The notes under the pieces are model-generated. The model made no database searches. It was not told where the DNA came from and saw only the letters and a program-made list of their open reading frames with translations. A program made the position numbers and the translations under genes. A stretch of 64,000 bases of DNA, from positions 361,314 through 425,313 of the forward strand of contig JANSYA010000004.1 in the NCBI GenBank assembly GCA_024742665.1. The letters are read 5' to 3'. Source of the stretch: a bacterium (lineage in GTDB: Bacteria; Spirochaetota; Leptospiria; Leptospirales; Leptonemataceae). Shown here piece after piece: positions 36,631 through 44,735 of this stretch; positions within the stretch are counted from its first letter, which is position 1, and each line of letters starts with the position of its first letter.

Positions 36631-38341
36631 CTTGTTCGCTCTGCATGCGGTCGACGACTGATTCGATGTCGATCGCGTATTTCGAAAAGATCGTGTTACG
36701 AGTCAGATCGTAACGCACGAGCGAGATATTGTAGTTGATCGTAGCTTCCATCATGGCCTGGCGCGACTGCACCAGAGCGTCGAGCGCTTCTTTGACCGTA
36801 TTGGCGTTAAAGCGACCCTGGCGATAGCGCCGCACGAGCCCGGCGTAAAACGCGCGAGTCTGCGTCAGCGAGGTGCGGGCCTTCTGCATGGCGGCGTACG
36901 TGACGCGAATATTATCGAGGCCTTCATAGACTTCGTCGCGAATCTGGCGACGAAGCTGCTCTTCCTGAATTTGCAGCTGGCGCAGACTGACTTTCGCGTT
37001 TCGCGCGTCCACCTGGGCGCCTTCGTTCCAGAGCGGATACTCCACTTTGAATTCGATGCCCATGTCGGGATAGCGACCGCGATGCACGTCGTGAAAGGCG
37101 GAGGTCGCATGGCGGCCGAAGTCGCGGCTGCTATAAGATCCGCCGAGGGTCACCGAAGGCAGGAGATCGTTTTCAGCGACTTCGAAAGCCTTGCGGGCGT
37201 TTTCCATTTGCAGGCGAATCGATCGAAAATCGGGACGACTGTTGTAGGCGGTTTCCAGATCGCGCTCGGCGTCCAGGTCTTCGGGGAGTTCCGTGATTAG
37301 ATTCGAAGCGCCGGTCAAAGGCAGGGCCGGATCCAGATTCATAACGCGCAGCAGCGAGCGACGTTTCGCGTTGCGATCCAGCTTCGAGGTTTCCAGTCGA
37401 ATTTCCGCCTGGGCCAGCAGCGCGTTGAACTGATTGACCTCGAAAGATTCCGCAAGGCTGATGCCGCGCTTGCGAATGGTAATCGCGCGAATATTGCGGG
37501 TATTTCGCAGCAGCTCTTCGGAAGTCCGCACGTTTTCTTCGGCGATCGAAAGCTGCCAGTATTCGACCATCGTCGAAACGACCAGGCCGGTCAGTTCGAA
37601 GATCAGATTCTGACGCTGGATGGCGGCGTTGTTGCGATTGATGTCGTTGATGCGGCGCTGATTATAACCGAAGGCGTTTTTCAAAAGTTCCTGGCGCAAA
37701 ACGAAAGTGAGCGCGCCGGTGTGCAGCGGGCGAAAGGGGCGCAGCTGATCGCCGCCGCCGCCGATCAGGCTTTCGCCCAGATCGCCTTCGTTCCGATTGC
37801 TATCGAAACGAGTGTCGGAAACTTCCGCTTCGAAATAGGTGCCGGTTTGAAACAGCTTTTTAATTTTACCGTAGATGCGATCGGTATCCTGAATATTGCC
37901 CTGCTGCAAATAACCGGGCAAGATCTGATCGACCGTATCCTGGCTCTGATAGCCGCCCTCCAGAATGGGCGCGTACTGGGCTTCGTCCTTGAGTAGATCG
38001 CTGTCGGATTTTAGAATTTCGAGCTGCTGGATGCGAACCTGATTGTTGTTATCAATTACCAGGCGAATGGTTTGCTCCATGGAAAGCGGCAGCGGCTTAC
38101 CGGCTTCATCGACCGGCACCTGGCCGTAGAGCGATTCCACGCCGACTTCGTCATTCGCCCGGCCGGAATCGGCTCCGGCCGGCGCGACACCGTTTTCGCC
38201 TGCGTTTTCCGCGGCCGCCCCGCCTTCTGGCCTGGGCGTCTGGGCCCGCAGCGAAGCGGGCGCGTGCAGGCTAAAGACTATAGCGAGGCTGAGGGCGGAG
38301 GCGAACGTCGGCGAAGCGAAACCGGTGCGAAGAGAACTCAT
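36614..38341 (-). CDS. TolC-family outer-membrane efflux protein
   Basis: 575 residues with a signal peptide (residues 1-33, SLHAPASLRAQ). Two long-helix repeats typical of TolC/OEP proteins follow: QLEILKSDSDLLKDEAQYAP, AEIRLETSKLDRNAKRRSLL and IQEEQLRRQIRDEVYEGLDN, AMMEATINYNISLVRYDLTR. The family forms a trimeric outer-membrane barrel plus periplasmic tunnel. No inner-membrane pump or adaptor gene is adjacent. The next gene on the strand is an unknown secreted protein. An inverted repeat lies upstream in the divergent region (38394-38422). Confidence 0.88.
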   Translation of the reverse strand: MSSLRTGFASPTFASALSLAIVFSLHAPASLRAQTPRPEGGAAAENAGENGVAPAGADSGRANDEVGVESLYGQVPVDEAGKPLPLSMEQTIRLVIDNNNQVRIQQLEILKSDSDLLKDEAQYAPILEGGYQSQDTVDQILPGYLQQGNIQDTDRIYGKIKKLFQTGTYFEAEVSDTRFDSNRNEGDLGESLIGGGGDQLRPFRPLHTGALTFVLRQELLKNAFGYNQRRINDINRNNAAIQRQNLIFELTGLVVSTMVEYWQLSIAEENVRTSEELLRNTRNIRAITIRKRGISLAESFEVNQFNALLAQAEIRLETSKLDRNAKRRSLLRVMNLDPALPLTGASNLITELPEDLDAERDLETAYNSRPDFRSIRLQMENARKAFEVAENDLLPSVTLGGSYSSRDFGRHATSAFHDVHRGRYPDMGIEFKVEYPLWNEGAQVDARNAKVSLRQLQIQEEQLRRQIRDEVYEGLDNIRVTYAAMQKARTSLTQTRAFYAGLVRRYRQGRFNANTVKEALDALVQSRQAMMEATINYNISLVRYDLTRNTIFSKYAIDIESVVDRMQSEQDAFQP

Positions 38342-38393
38342 AATCCTACCAGATCCGATGCCCCTGTTTGCACGGCCAGAATTTTAAGACTAT

Positions 38394-38422
38394 CATGAAT
38401 GAAAATGATACAGTGATTCATG
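38394..38422. repeat. 7-bp inverted repeat CATGAAT-N15-ATTCATG between divergent genes
   Basis: Arms at 38394-38400 and 38416-38422 flank AT-rich GAAAATGATACAGTG. The position, between the TolC-family gene (start 38341) and a lipoprotein gene (38468), is where a shared operator would lie. Confidence 0.5.
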
Positions 38423-38467
38423 GTTGCTTCCGCGCCCGGCTGTCGCTCACTGTCCGCGGATTCTCCT

Positions 38468-39364
38468 ATGTCTGATCGTCCCGCACCCACTTCGCTCGCC
38501 CCGATGCCCGCTGATCCCGGGCTCCGGCTGCACCGGCCCGCCCGGCGCCGCATCGCGCCGGTCCTTTTGCTGGTCTGGCTGATTGGCGGGACCGCCTGCA
38601 GCTCGATGCAGTCTGAACGGCAGCCGCTGGACCCCGAAAGCCTGCCGACGATGTCTTTCTTGCTTCCAGCCCCCTTCAGTCTGAACGACTCTGCGGGAGA
38701 ATTCGCCCGGGAACAAAGCCTGCGTCTGTTCTCCGCTCCTGTGCTCGACCCCGGGGCGATCGAAACGCTGGCCAACCGCTATGAAATCAAATCCCGGGAG
38801 ATTCTGGCCGAACGCCAGGCGCAGCTGACCCGCGTCGTGTGCGGGCTGGCGCCGGGCCAACGCCGGGCCGCCGCCCGCAGCTATGAGATTCAACGGCAGC
38901 GCCAGTGGAATCGCTGGCTGAATTTGCAGGATCGCTATGAAAGCAGCCTGAAGTACCGCCTGAACCGCAATGTTCACCCGGACGACGTCGCCGCTCAGGC
39001 CCGCCTGGGCACCCTGCTTTCCGCCCGGGAGGCGGTGCGGGCCCTCCAGCGGGAACGCCAGCAACTGATAACGCAATCCTATGAGCGGCAATTGCAGGCT
39101 CTGGCCGAGCGCGCTCCCGGCGGCTCCGATTCCGAAATGCCCTGCGATAGCCCGCCGCCCCCCGCGCCAGGCCAGGAAATTCCGGCCGGAGCGCCCGCTT
39201 CTACGGCGGAATCAGACCGCGGAGCGATTGCGCCGGGACAACCGGCCGAATTTCTGTATTTGCCCTATTATCTGGCCCTGTATCGTTTTTTGAGCCTGCT
39301 GCCCCCGGACCATCGATCGGAGCTGTTGCTTGCTTTGCATTCCGGCAAAACTTCCGATAATTAA
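38468..39364 (+). CDS. Lipoprotein, helical, unknown function
   Basis: 298 residues from the ATG at 38468. The signal segment (RIAPVLLLVWLIGGTAC) ends in a lipobox-like GGTAC, so the cysteine near residue 43 is the likely lipidation site. The mature part is Arg/Gln/Leu-rich and probably helical (REILAERQAQLTRVVCGLAP, AREAVRALQRERQQLITQSY), with a proline-rich linker near residues 225-260. It is followed after 2 nt by the LamG-domain gene, so the two are cotranscribed. The longer open frame from 38420 starts outside the signal peptide. Confidence 0.68.
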   Translation: MSDRPAPTSLAPMPADPGLRLHRPARRRIAPVLLLVWLIGGTACSSMQSERQPLDPESLPTMSFLLPAPFSLNDSAGEFAREQSLRLFSAPVLDPGAIETLANRYEIKSREILAERQAQLTRVVCGLAPGQRRAAARSYEIQRQRQWNRWLNLQDRYESSLKYRLNRNVHPDDVAAQARLGTLLSAREAVRALQRERQQLITQSYERQLQALAERAPGGSDSEMPCDSPPPPAPGQEIPAGAPASTAESDRGAIAPGQPAEFLYLPYYLALYRFLSLLPPDHRSELLLALHSGKTSDN

Positions 39365-39366
39365 AT

Positions 39367-41208
39367 ATGTCCTTTCGCCGCCCGCGCAGAGCGCCCGCAA
39401 CCGCCTCCCTGGCAATCGCAAAAACCGCCGGAAGCACAGCCGCGCCTGGAACTCGCCCGCCTTTGCTCACAGCGGCACTGCTATTGGCCGGCGGCCTGCT
39501 GATCATGCCGGCTCACGTTGGTGCGGAACGCATCGACGCCGGACGGGCCGGCGAAAAAGGTTTCGCGACCATCGCCAGTCTGCAGGGCACCGAGCTCTTC
39601 GCCGCCCAGGACGCCAGCCAGGACATTCGCCTGCGAACGATCTCGTACCACGGCGATCGCTCGAATCTGATGTACCTGGACTTTGACCAAGAAGTTCCCG
39701 AGCTGCTGCGCGACCAGGCCGGCCGCTACCGGATCGGCGAAGCGAATTATATCTTTAACGCCGACGCGCGCCACGGCCGCGGAGCGGCGCTGTTCAATCG
39801 CCTGGAAAACCGCGTGGTGATTCGTTCGCCGGAAGAGCTCTGGCCGGGCACGGGACCCTCCGGCGATTTTACGATCGAGATGTGGCTCAAGCCGATTTAC
39901 TTTTATAGAAAGAACATTATTTTTCGCAAACTGAATATGCTCGAAGGCAAACGCCGCGGATTGCAAATCTTCGTCGAAGACGATCGCCTGTACGTGCACG
40001 GTGAAAATCTGTTCGAAGACGCGCGCGGGCAGCTGCACTCTCTGCGCCTGGGCAGCCGCACGGCCGTTCGCACGCAGGAATGGATGCATTTGAGCGTGAG
40101 CTTCGAAGCTTCGAAGGGTCTGATGCGTCTGTTCTTAAACGGCGAAGAAGAAACCGTGGCGGCGGCCGCCGACAAAAGCGGCGTCTGGCAGATGGTCTTT
40201 CATCCGCTGGATCGTTCGCCGATTGTGCTGGCGGAAACCTATGCCGGCGCCCTCGACGAATTTCGCATTGCCCGCGACGCTCTGCGCCCCGGAGACCGGC
40301 CGGGCCAGGCGACTGCGAACACCACGACCTATGCCCCGCTGCGTCTGGACTATCAAACGATGCGCGGCGAACAGCGCGTCGGCACGGTCGTTTCCGAAGT
40401 GCTGCGTCCGAAATCCGATGCACGCCCGGGCGGCGTCGGCGATATGCATCCGGCGGGTTTTACCGCGCGATCGGGACGCGTGTCGTATCGAGCGAGCGAA
40501 CCCGCCGGCACGATTCTGAATTTTTATGTGCGCGCTTCGAAGCAGCCCTTCGCAAAAGATACATCGGAACGCGAACTACCCTGGCGCCGCCTGTCGCAAT
40601 CCGGCGAGACCTATACCCTGCCAATGTTTTCGTACTTTCAGTGGCGCGCGGAACTCCAGGCCGATCCGACCGGCGCCCACACTCCGGTGCTACACGATCT
40701 CTCCCTGGACTTCGTACCGCTCACGCCCCCGCCGGCCCCCGGCAAGCTGAAGCTCGTACCTGGATTGGAACATCTACGTCGGGCCGCGGTTCTCGAATGG
40801 GACCAGAGCCCCGACAGCCAGGTGCAGGCTGCGGGAGGCGGATACTATATTTACTACGGTCTGCGTCCCGGAGAGTATCTGGGACGGCTGTCAATGAACG
40901 CCGCCGGCCAGCCCATTCAGAAAGGGCTGAGCCCGGAACGTCTCGCGACCCTCATGAACGCGGAAGAACGACTGCTGGAACGCAGCCGTCCAGAGCAGCT
41001 CCGCAGATCCCTGCGTAACCGTCTGCGCATTCTGATCGATAACTCGCTGATTCAAAAAAACACTTCGCTGAATACGGCCGAGCCCCGCCTGCCCTTCCTG
41101 CATCCGAACCGGGTTTATTATTTCGCCGTATCCGCCTACGACGCCGAGGGAACGGAATCGAAGCTTTCGAACGAAGTGATTGTTACGATTCGACCCGACG
41201 GATCCTGA
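39367..41208 (+). CDS. Secreted LamG-domain protein with C-terminal fibronectin III-like domain
   Basis: 613 residues. The signal peptide ends near residue 56 (LLAGGLLIMPAHVGAE). A concanavalin A/LamG-like domain covers about residues 85-310: YIFNADARHGRGAALFN, FTIEMWLKPIYFYRKNIIFR, EWMHLSVSFEASKGLMRLFL and LDEFRIARDAL. A discoidin-like middle (about 345-455) is followed by a fibronectin III-like end (AAVLEWDQSPDSQVQ, GGYYIYYGLRPGEYLG, YYFAVSAYDAEGTESKLSNE). Such proteins bind glycans or proteins outside the inner membrane; the ligand is unknown. Its last 26 nt overlap the end of the convergent gene at 41183. Confidence 0.8.
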   Translation: MSFRRPRRAPATASLAIAKTAGSTAAPGTRPPLLTAALLLAGGLLIMPAHVGAERIDAGRAGEKGFATIASLQGTELFAAQDASQDIRLRTISYHGDRSNLMYLDFDQEVPELLRDQAGRYRIGEANYIFNADARHGRGAALFNRLENRVVIRSPEELWPGTGPSGDFTIEMWLKPIYFYRKNIIFRKLNMLEGKRRGLQIFVEDDRLYVHGENLFEDARGQLHSLRLGSRTAVRTQEWMHLSVSFEASKGLMRLFLNGEEETVAAAADKSGVWQMVFHPLDRSPIVLAETYAGALDEFRIARDALRPGDRPGQATANTTTYAPLRLDYQTMRGEQRVGTVVSEVLRPKSDARPGGVGDMHPAGFTARSGRVSYRASEPAGTILNFYVRASKQPFAKDTSERELPWRRLSQSGETYTLPMFSYFQWRAELQADPTGAHTPVLHDLSLDFVPLTPPPAPGKLKLVPGLEHLRRAAVLEWDQSPDSQVQAAGGGYYIYYGLRPGEYLGRLSMNAAGQPIQKGLSPERLATLMNAEERLLERSRPEQLRRSLRNRLRILIDNSLIQKNTSLNTAEPRLPFLHPNRVYYFAVSAYDAEGTESKLSNEVIVTIRPDGS

Positions 41209-41707
41209 CGGTCGGGCGGCGGGCTCCCCCCTGCTCGACGGCTTTGACCTGCTCTGTCAATTTCCGAATGGCTTTCAGGATCGCGTCACGGTTTCGCGCT
41301 GACTGCATCCATTTCGGAAGGCGACTGGAAAGACTTATGTTGGACCACCCGTACTTTTCATTCTTTATGCGCTTTCGCTGCATTGCGCCCACAAAATCCG
41401 AAAGAAATCTCAAGTGCCTGGCGTTGTAGGCCCACAGTGTTTGACCGCAGCAAGACTGCTGGAGCCATAAGTCATATCCGAAACATGGGTCCGCAGGTCT
41501 GGAGTACCACGCGAATGCCATTTCGCGACCATCCCAGTCGGCGCTGTGCGGGCATTTCGTGCAAACCAATCTGCGGGGCGCAAACTGATCTTTGTTCTCA
41601 GGGTCTCGATTGCGAATGATCCCACATCCAGAACATCGAGGGCAAACCACCCACATTTCATGAATATAGTGCATTATATATTCGTGGTCGTCGGTGAAGG
41701 TGCTCAT
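41183..41707 (-). CDS. Zinc-ribbon protein of unknown function
   Basis: 174 residues from the ATG at 41707 (MSTFTDDHEY), which has GGAT upstream. Two cysteine pairs, VVCPRCSGCG and LVCTKCPHSADWDG, form a zinc ribbon. Then come PCFGYDLWLQQSCCGQTLWA, LRFLSDFVGAM and SLSSRLPKWMQSARNRDAIL, which match a widespread bacterial family usually annotated only as zinc-ribbon proteins. The frame is open to 42007, but the upstream part has no family resemblance and would cover the tetR promoter. No function is known. Confidence 0.75.
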   Translation of the reverse strand: MSTFTDDHEYIMHYIHEMWVVCPRCSGCGIIRNRDPENKDQFAPRRLVCTKCPHSADWDGREMAFAWYSRPADPCFGYDLWLQQSCCGQTLWAYNARHLRFLSDFVGAMQRKRIKNEKYGWSNISLSSRLPKWMQSARNRDAILKAIRKLTEQVKAVEQGGARRPTVRIRRVES

Positions 41708-41956
41708 TGTTGATCCAACGCTACTTTTACAGTATGCTCCGGATTGCCGAAGACTTTTTAGAATCATCCGCTGGGTGCCCCTCCCTGGCCCCGCACCAAC
41801 TCCCGGAGCATCGGGCAGATTTTTTCCTGAATTTTGTTGACATTTTCCCGGCCTGCATTTTTTATAACAAACGTTCGAAATAAAACGTTTTCGAGGCGAT
41901 TTCGGTCCATCCGACTGCTCCCACGATCTCGTAATTAGAACCGCCCGGAACCCAAT

Positions 41957-42481
41957 ATGCCCAAAATTGTAGACCATGCAGCCCAGCGAGCGGCGATCCT
42001 CGACCAATCCTTCGAATTATTCGCCCGCCAGGGCTACGCCGCCCTGACGATGCGCAAAATTGCCGGCGAACTCAAAATTTCGACGGGCACGCTGTATCAC
42101 TACTTCCCCACGAAAGAAAACATCTTCGAAGAGATGTTCGGACATATGAGCCGGGCCGTGGTCGCCGACGCTGTGGCGGTCCTGGCGGCGAACGCCGAAC
42201 GAGAGGACCGACAGGCCGTCCTGATGGAGTACGTGCAGGCCAACGAAACGCGCCTGCAGAATATGTTGTTTCTAATCCTGGACTTTTACCGGCACCAGAA
42301 CCCCGACGACGCCACCGACTACAGCCGCCAGATTGTCGGCTTCTTTCGCCAGATGATTTCCGAGCAGCTCGGCTATGACGACCCGGACCGGGCGGCGGCG
42401 ACCTTCAGCATGATCCTGGGGATTTTATTTCACCGGCTGCTCGATCCAGGCCACGATTTCGAGCGCTTAATGAAATTTTAA
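41957..42481 (+). CDS. TetR/AcrR-family transcriptional regulator
   Basis: 174 residues. The N-terminal HTH (AAILDQSFELFARQGYAALT, then MRKIAGELKISTGTLYHYFP) is a full TetR DNA-binding domain. The C-terminal ligand domain is short but complete (QNMLFLILDFYRHQNPDD, FFRQMISEQLGYDDPD). It is 121 nt upstream of alkB on the same strand, and a good palindrome lies between them (42537-42556). Regulation of alkB in response to an alkane or fatty-acid-like ligand is the simplest inference. Confidence 0.92.
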   Translation: MPKIVDHAAQRAAILDQSFELFARQGYAALTMRKIAGELKISTGTLYHYFPTKENIFEEMFGHMSRAVVADAVAVLAANAEREDRQAVLMEYVQANETRLQNMLFLILDFYRHQNPDDATDYSRQIVGFFRQMISEQLGYDDPDRAAATFSMILGILFHRLLDPGHDFERLMKF

Positions 42482-42536
42482 CGACGCTTCACCGGCGATT
42501 GATGCGCCGACGCGGACGTCTTCGTCTTCGCTTTAA

Positions 42537-42556
42537 TTGAATAACACGTTAAGCAA
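42537..42556. promoter_or_regulatory. Putative TetR-family operator in front of alkB
   Basis: TTGAATAACACGTTAAGCAA reads as TTG-N2-TAAC-N2-GTTA-N2-CAA, a 20-bp dyad with 7 of 10 positions symmetric. It lies 47 nt before the alkB start, between the TetR gene and alkB, in an otherwise AT-rich promoter-like stretch. Binding by the neighbouring regulator is inference. Confidence 0.6.
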
Positions 42557-42602
42557 TATTTCGAATTTTTCATACACAACTTAAAAAGAGAGGTTCACCA
42601 CT

Positions 42603-43685
42603 ATGCGCGCGTTTCAATATCTGTTTGGTTATCTGGTCCCCCTGCTGGCGGCGGCCGGGATCTATTTCGGCGGGACTCTGTGGTCGTACTCGGCGCTGAT
42701 CCTGACCTTCGGCATCGTGCCGCTGCTGGAAGTCGTCCTGCCGGCCCCCGGAGCCAACGCCGCCGTTTCGCAGACTCCCGCTGCGGCGCGGCTCTTCGAC
42801 TGGATTTTGTATTTGTCATTGCCGGTGCAGTACGGCGTTATCGCGCTCTTGCTGATCGCCGTTTCGCAGGCCTGGTATACAAACTACGTAGAGTTGACCG
42901 GCTGGATCTTAAGCGTGGGCGTTTCCTGCGGCATGCTGGGGATCAACTCCGCCCACGAACTGGGGCATCGCAACAAGGCCTACGAAAAATGGATTTCGAA
43001 AGCGCTCCTGTTAACTTCGCTCTATATGCACTTTTTCATCGAGCACAACCGCGGACACCATCGCCACGTGGCCACTCCGATGGATCCGGCGACGGCGCGC
43101 CGCGGCGAATTTCTATATACTTTCTGGATGCGCTCGGTGTATATGAGTTTCGTGTCGGCCTGGCGGATCGAAGCCAAACGCCTGCGCAATTCAGGTCTTG
43201 CGCCTTACGGCCCGCGCAATACCATGTGGCGCTATACGATCTTACAGACGGCGGTCCTGGCCGGGATCTTTTTCGCCTTCGGCGGACTGGCCCTGCTCGC
43301 CTTTACGATCGCGGCGGTATTCGGTTTTCTATTGCTTGAGACGATCAACTACGTCGAACACTACGGCCTGAGCCGACGCTTCGACGAAGCGAAGCAGCGC
43401 TATGAAAAAGTCCAGCCGCACCACTCCTGGAATTCCAACCATTTGATCGGCCGCCTGCTTTTATTCGAACTGCCGCGCCACTCGGATCACCACGCCTTCG
43501 CCGAGCGCCGCTACGAAGCACTGCGCCACTTCAATGAAAGTCCGCAAATGCCCGCCGGCTATCCCGCGATGGTTTTGATGGCTTTATTTCCCCCGCTCTG
43601 GTTCGCGGTCATGCACCGCAAGCTGGACCGCTTACAGGCGGCCGGAGCGCCTGGCATCGCCGGAACGAATTCGGCGGCGGCGTAA
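42603..43685 (+). CDS. alkB: Alkane 1-monooxygenase (AlkB-type non-haem di-iron hydroxylase)
   Basis: Membrane enzyme that hydroxylates the terminal carbon of medium- to long-chain alkanes, using electrons from rubredoxin. 360 residues with about six hydrophobic helices and all histidine boxes: HELGHR (near 118), HNRGHHRH (near 147), the EHYGL segment of NYVEHYGLSRR, and LPRHSDHH (near 290). No rubredoxin or rubredoxin reductase gene is adjacent, so electron partners must be encoded elsewhere. AGAGAGG lies 10 nt before the ATG at 42603. A xylene-monooxygenase-like relative is possible, but the box spacing fits AlkB. Confidence 0.93.
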   Translation: MRAFQYLFGYLVPLLAAAGIYFGGTLWSYSALILTFGIVPLLEVVLPAPGANAAVSQTPAAARLFDWILYLSLPVQYGVIALLLIAVSQAWYTNYVELTGWILSVGVSCGMLGINSAHELGHRNKAYEKWISKALLLTSLYMHFFIEHNRGHHRHVATPMDPATARRGEFLYTFWMRSVYMSFVSAWRIEAKRLRNSGLAPYGPRNTMWRYTILQTAVLAGIFFAFGGLALLAFTIAAVFGFLLLETINYVEHYGLSRRFDEAKQRYEKVQPHHSWNSNHLIGRLLLFELPRHSDHHAFAERRYEALRHFNESPQMPAGYPAMVLMALFPPLWFAVMHRKLDRLQAAGAPGIAGTNSAAA

Positions 43686-43743
43686 AATAGCGGCGGCGAC
43701 TGCGCATCTCGTGGGCGCGGGGCGCAGCTCTTGCCGGGGCGAA

Positions 43744-43872
43744 TCAGCAGCAGGAGCCGGCGAAGCCCTGGCTTTCGCCGGAGCTGGCGGCGGGCGTGGA
43801 GCATTCGTCGAATAAACCGAAGTGCCGGATGGGCGCGGTCACGTCGAAGTAGCGGGCCAGGTTGAGCGCGGC
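43744..43872 (-). pseudogene. C-terminal remnant resembling an arsenite methyltransferase (ArsM)
   Basis: A 42-codon open stretch reads ALNLARYFDVT...HFGLFDECSTP...GSCC and ends in TGA at 43744-43746. It starts exactly where mutM stops, in a different frame, and has no start codon. The sequence pattern (RYFDVT, H-x-GLF-x2-C, a terminal Cys pair) resembles from memory the C-terminal tail of ArsM proteins. It is too short to function, so it is probably the tail of a gene whose 5' part was deleted. Confidence 0.4.
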
Positions 43873-43874
43873 CC

Positions 43875-44708
43875 TTACGCGGGCGCGGCCTGGCAGCGTT
43901 CGCAGATGTGGGTGCCGCGCTGGGCGACTTTCAGTTTTACGATTTCGCGTTTGCAGCGCAGACAGGGCTGCCCCTGGCGACCGAAGACCAGCAGTTCGTC
44001 AGTGTAGCCGCCCTCGTAGCCGCCCAGAAATTTGAAGTTCATAAACGAAGTCCCGTTCATGCGAATCGATTTCTCCAGCACTTCCTGAATCGCGCCGTGC
44101 AGGCGCTTCACTTTCGCCTTTGGAATTTGCGCGGCCGGCGTGAGCGGATGGATTTTCGCCAGCCACAGGGATTCGTCGACGTAGATATTACCGAGCCCCG
44201 CGATAAATTCCTGGTCCAAAAGCAGCGGCTTCACCTGGCGTTTGCTGCCCGCCAGACTGTGGGTCAGCCAGTGGGGCGTGAACTCCGCTTCTAATGGCTC
44301 GGGGCCGAAACGCTGCGACCACAGTTCCAGTTCCTCCTGATTGGCGAACCAGTAGACCCGGCCGAAGCGGCGCTGGTCTTCGAAAATAAGATTGCTGCCG
44401 TCGCTCAAGACGAAGGCGCACGAAATCAAATTACGCTCCCGTTTGGGCGGGATCTCCGGCAGGGGATAGAGTTTGCCGGTCATGCGTAGATGCACGAGCA
44501 CAAAGCCCCGCTCTAATACGACGATCACGAATTTCGCGCGGCGGCGCACGTCGACAATGCGCTGATTCGTAACGGCCTTACGAAAGGCGGGCAGGCTCAC
44601 ATCGTGCAGGGCCTTCGGCCAGTAACGTTCGAAGGCGTGAATCTTACGATCGATCAGATGCGGGCGCAGGCTGCGGGCGACGGTTTCGACTTCCGGTAAC
44701 TCGGGCAT
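43875..44708 (-). CDS. mutM: Formamidopyrimidine-DNA glycosylase
   Basis: Base-excision repair enzyme removing 8-oxoguanine and formamidopyrimidines. 277 residues. It begins PELPEVETVARSLRP with the catalytic Pro2 and Glu3, and carries the lysine of HLRMTGKLYP. It has the H2TH segment (LDQEFIAGLGNIYVDESLWL) and a C-terminal zinc finger C-x2-C-x16-C-x2-C (CLRCKREIV ... HICERC). All key residues are present. The stop abuts a foreign-looking ORF remnant (43744-43872). Confidence 0.96.
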   Translation of the reverse strand: MPELPEVETVARSLRPHLIDRKIHAFERYWPKALHDVSLPAFRKAVTNQRIVDVRRRAKFVIVVLERGFVLVHLRMTGKLYPLPEIPPKRERNLISCAFVLSDGSNLIFEDQRRFGRVYWFANQEELELWSQRFGPEPLEAEFTPHWLTHSLAGSKRQVKPLLLDQEFIAGLGNIYVDESLWLAKIHPLTPAAQIPKAKVKRLHGAIQEVLEKSIRMNGTSFMNFKFLGGYEGGYTDELLVFGRQGQPCLRCKREIVKLKVAQRGTHICERCQAAPA

Positions 44709-44735
44709 TGCGTCGCAGATTTTCAGTGCCGGGTT

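Noticed and set aside
41708..41956. Upstream extension of the zinc-ribbon gene, or an RNA gene, in this gap
   Set aside because: The extension has no family resemblance and covers the tetR promoter region. I found no tRNA or other RNA structure.
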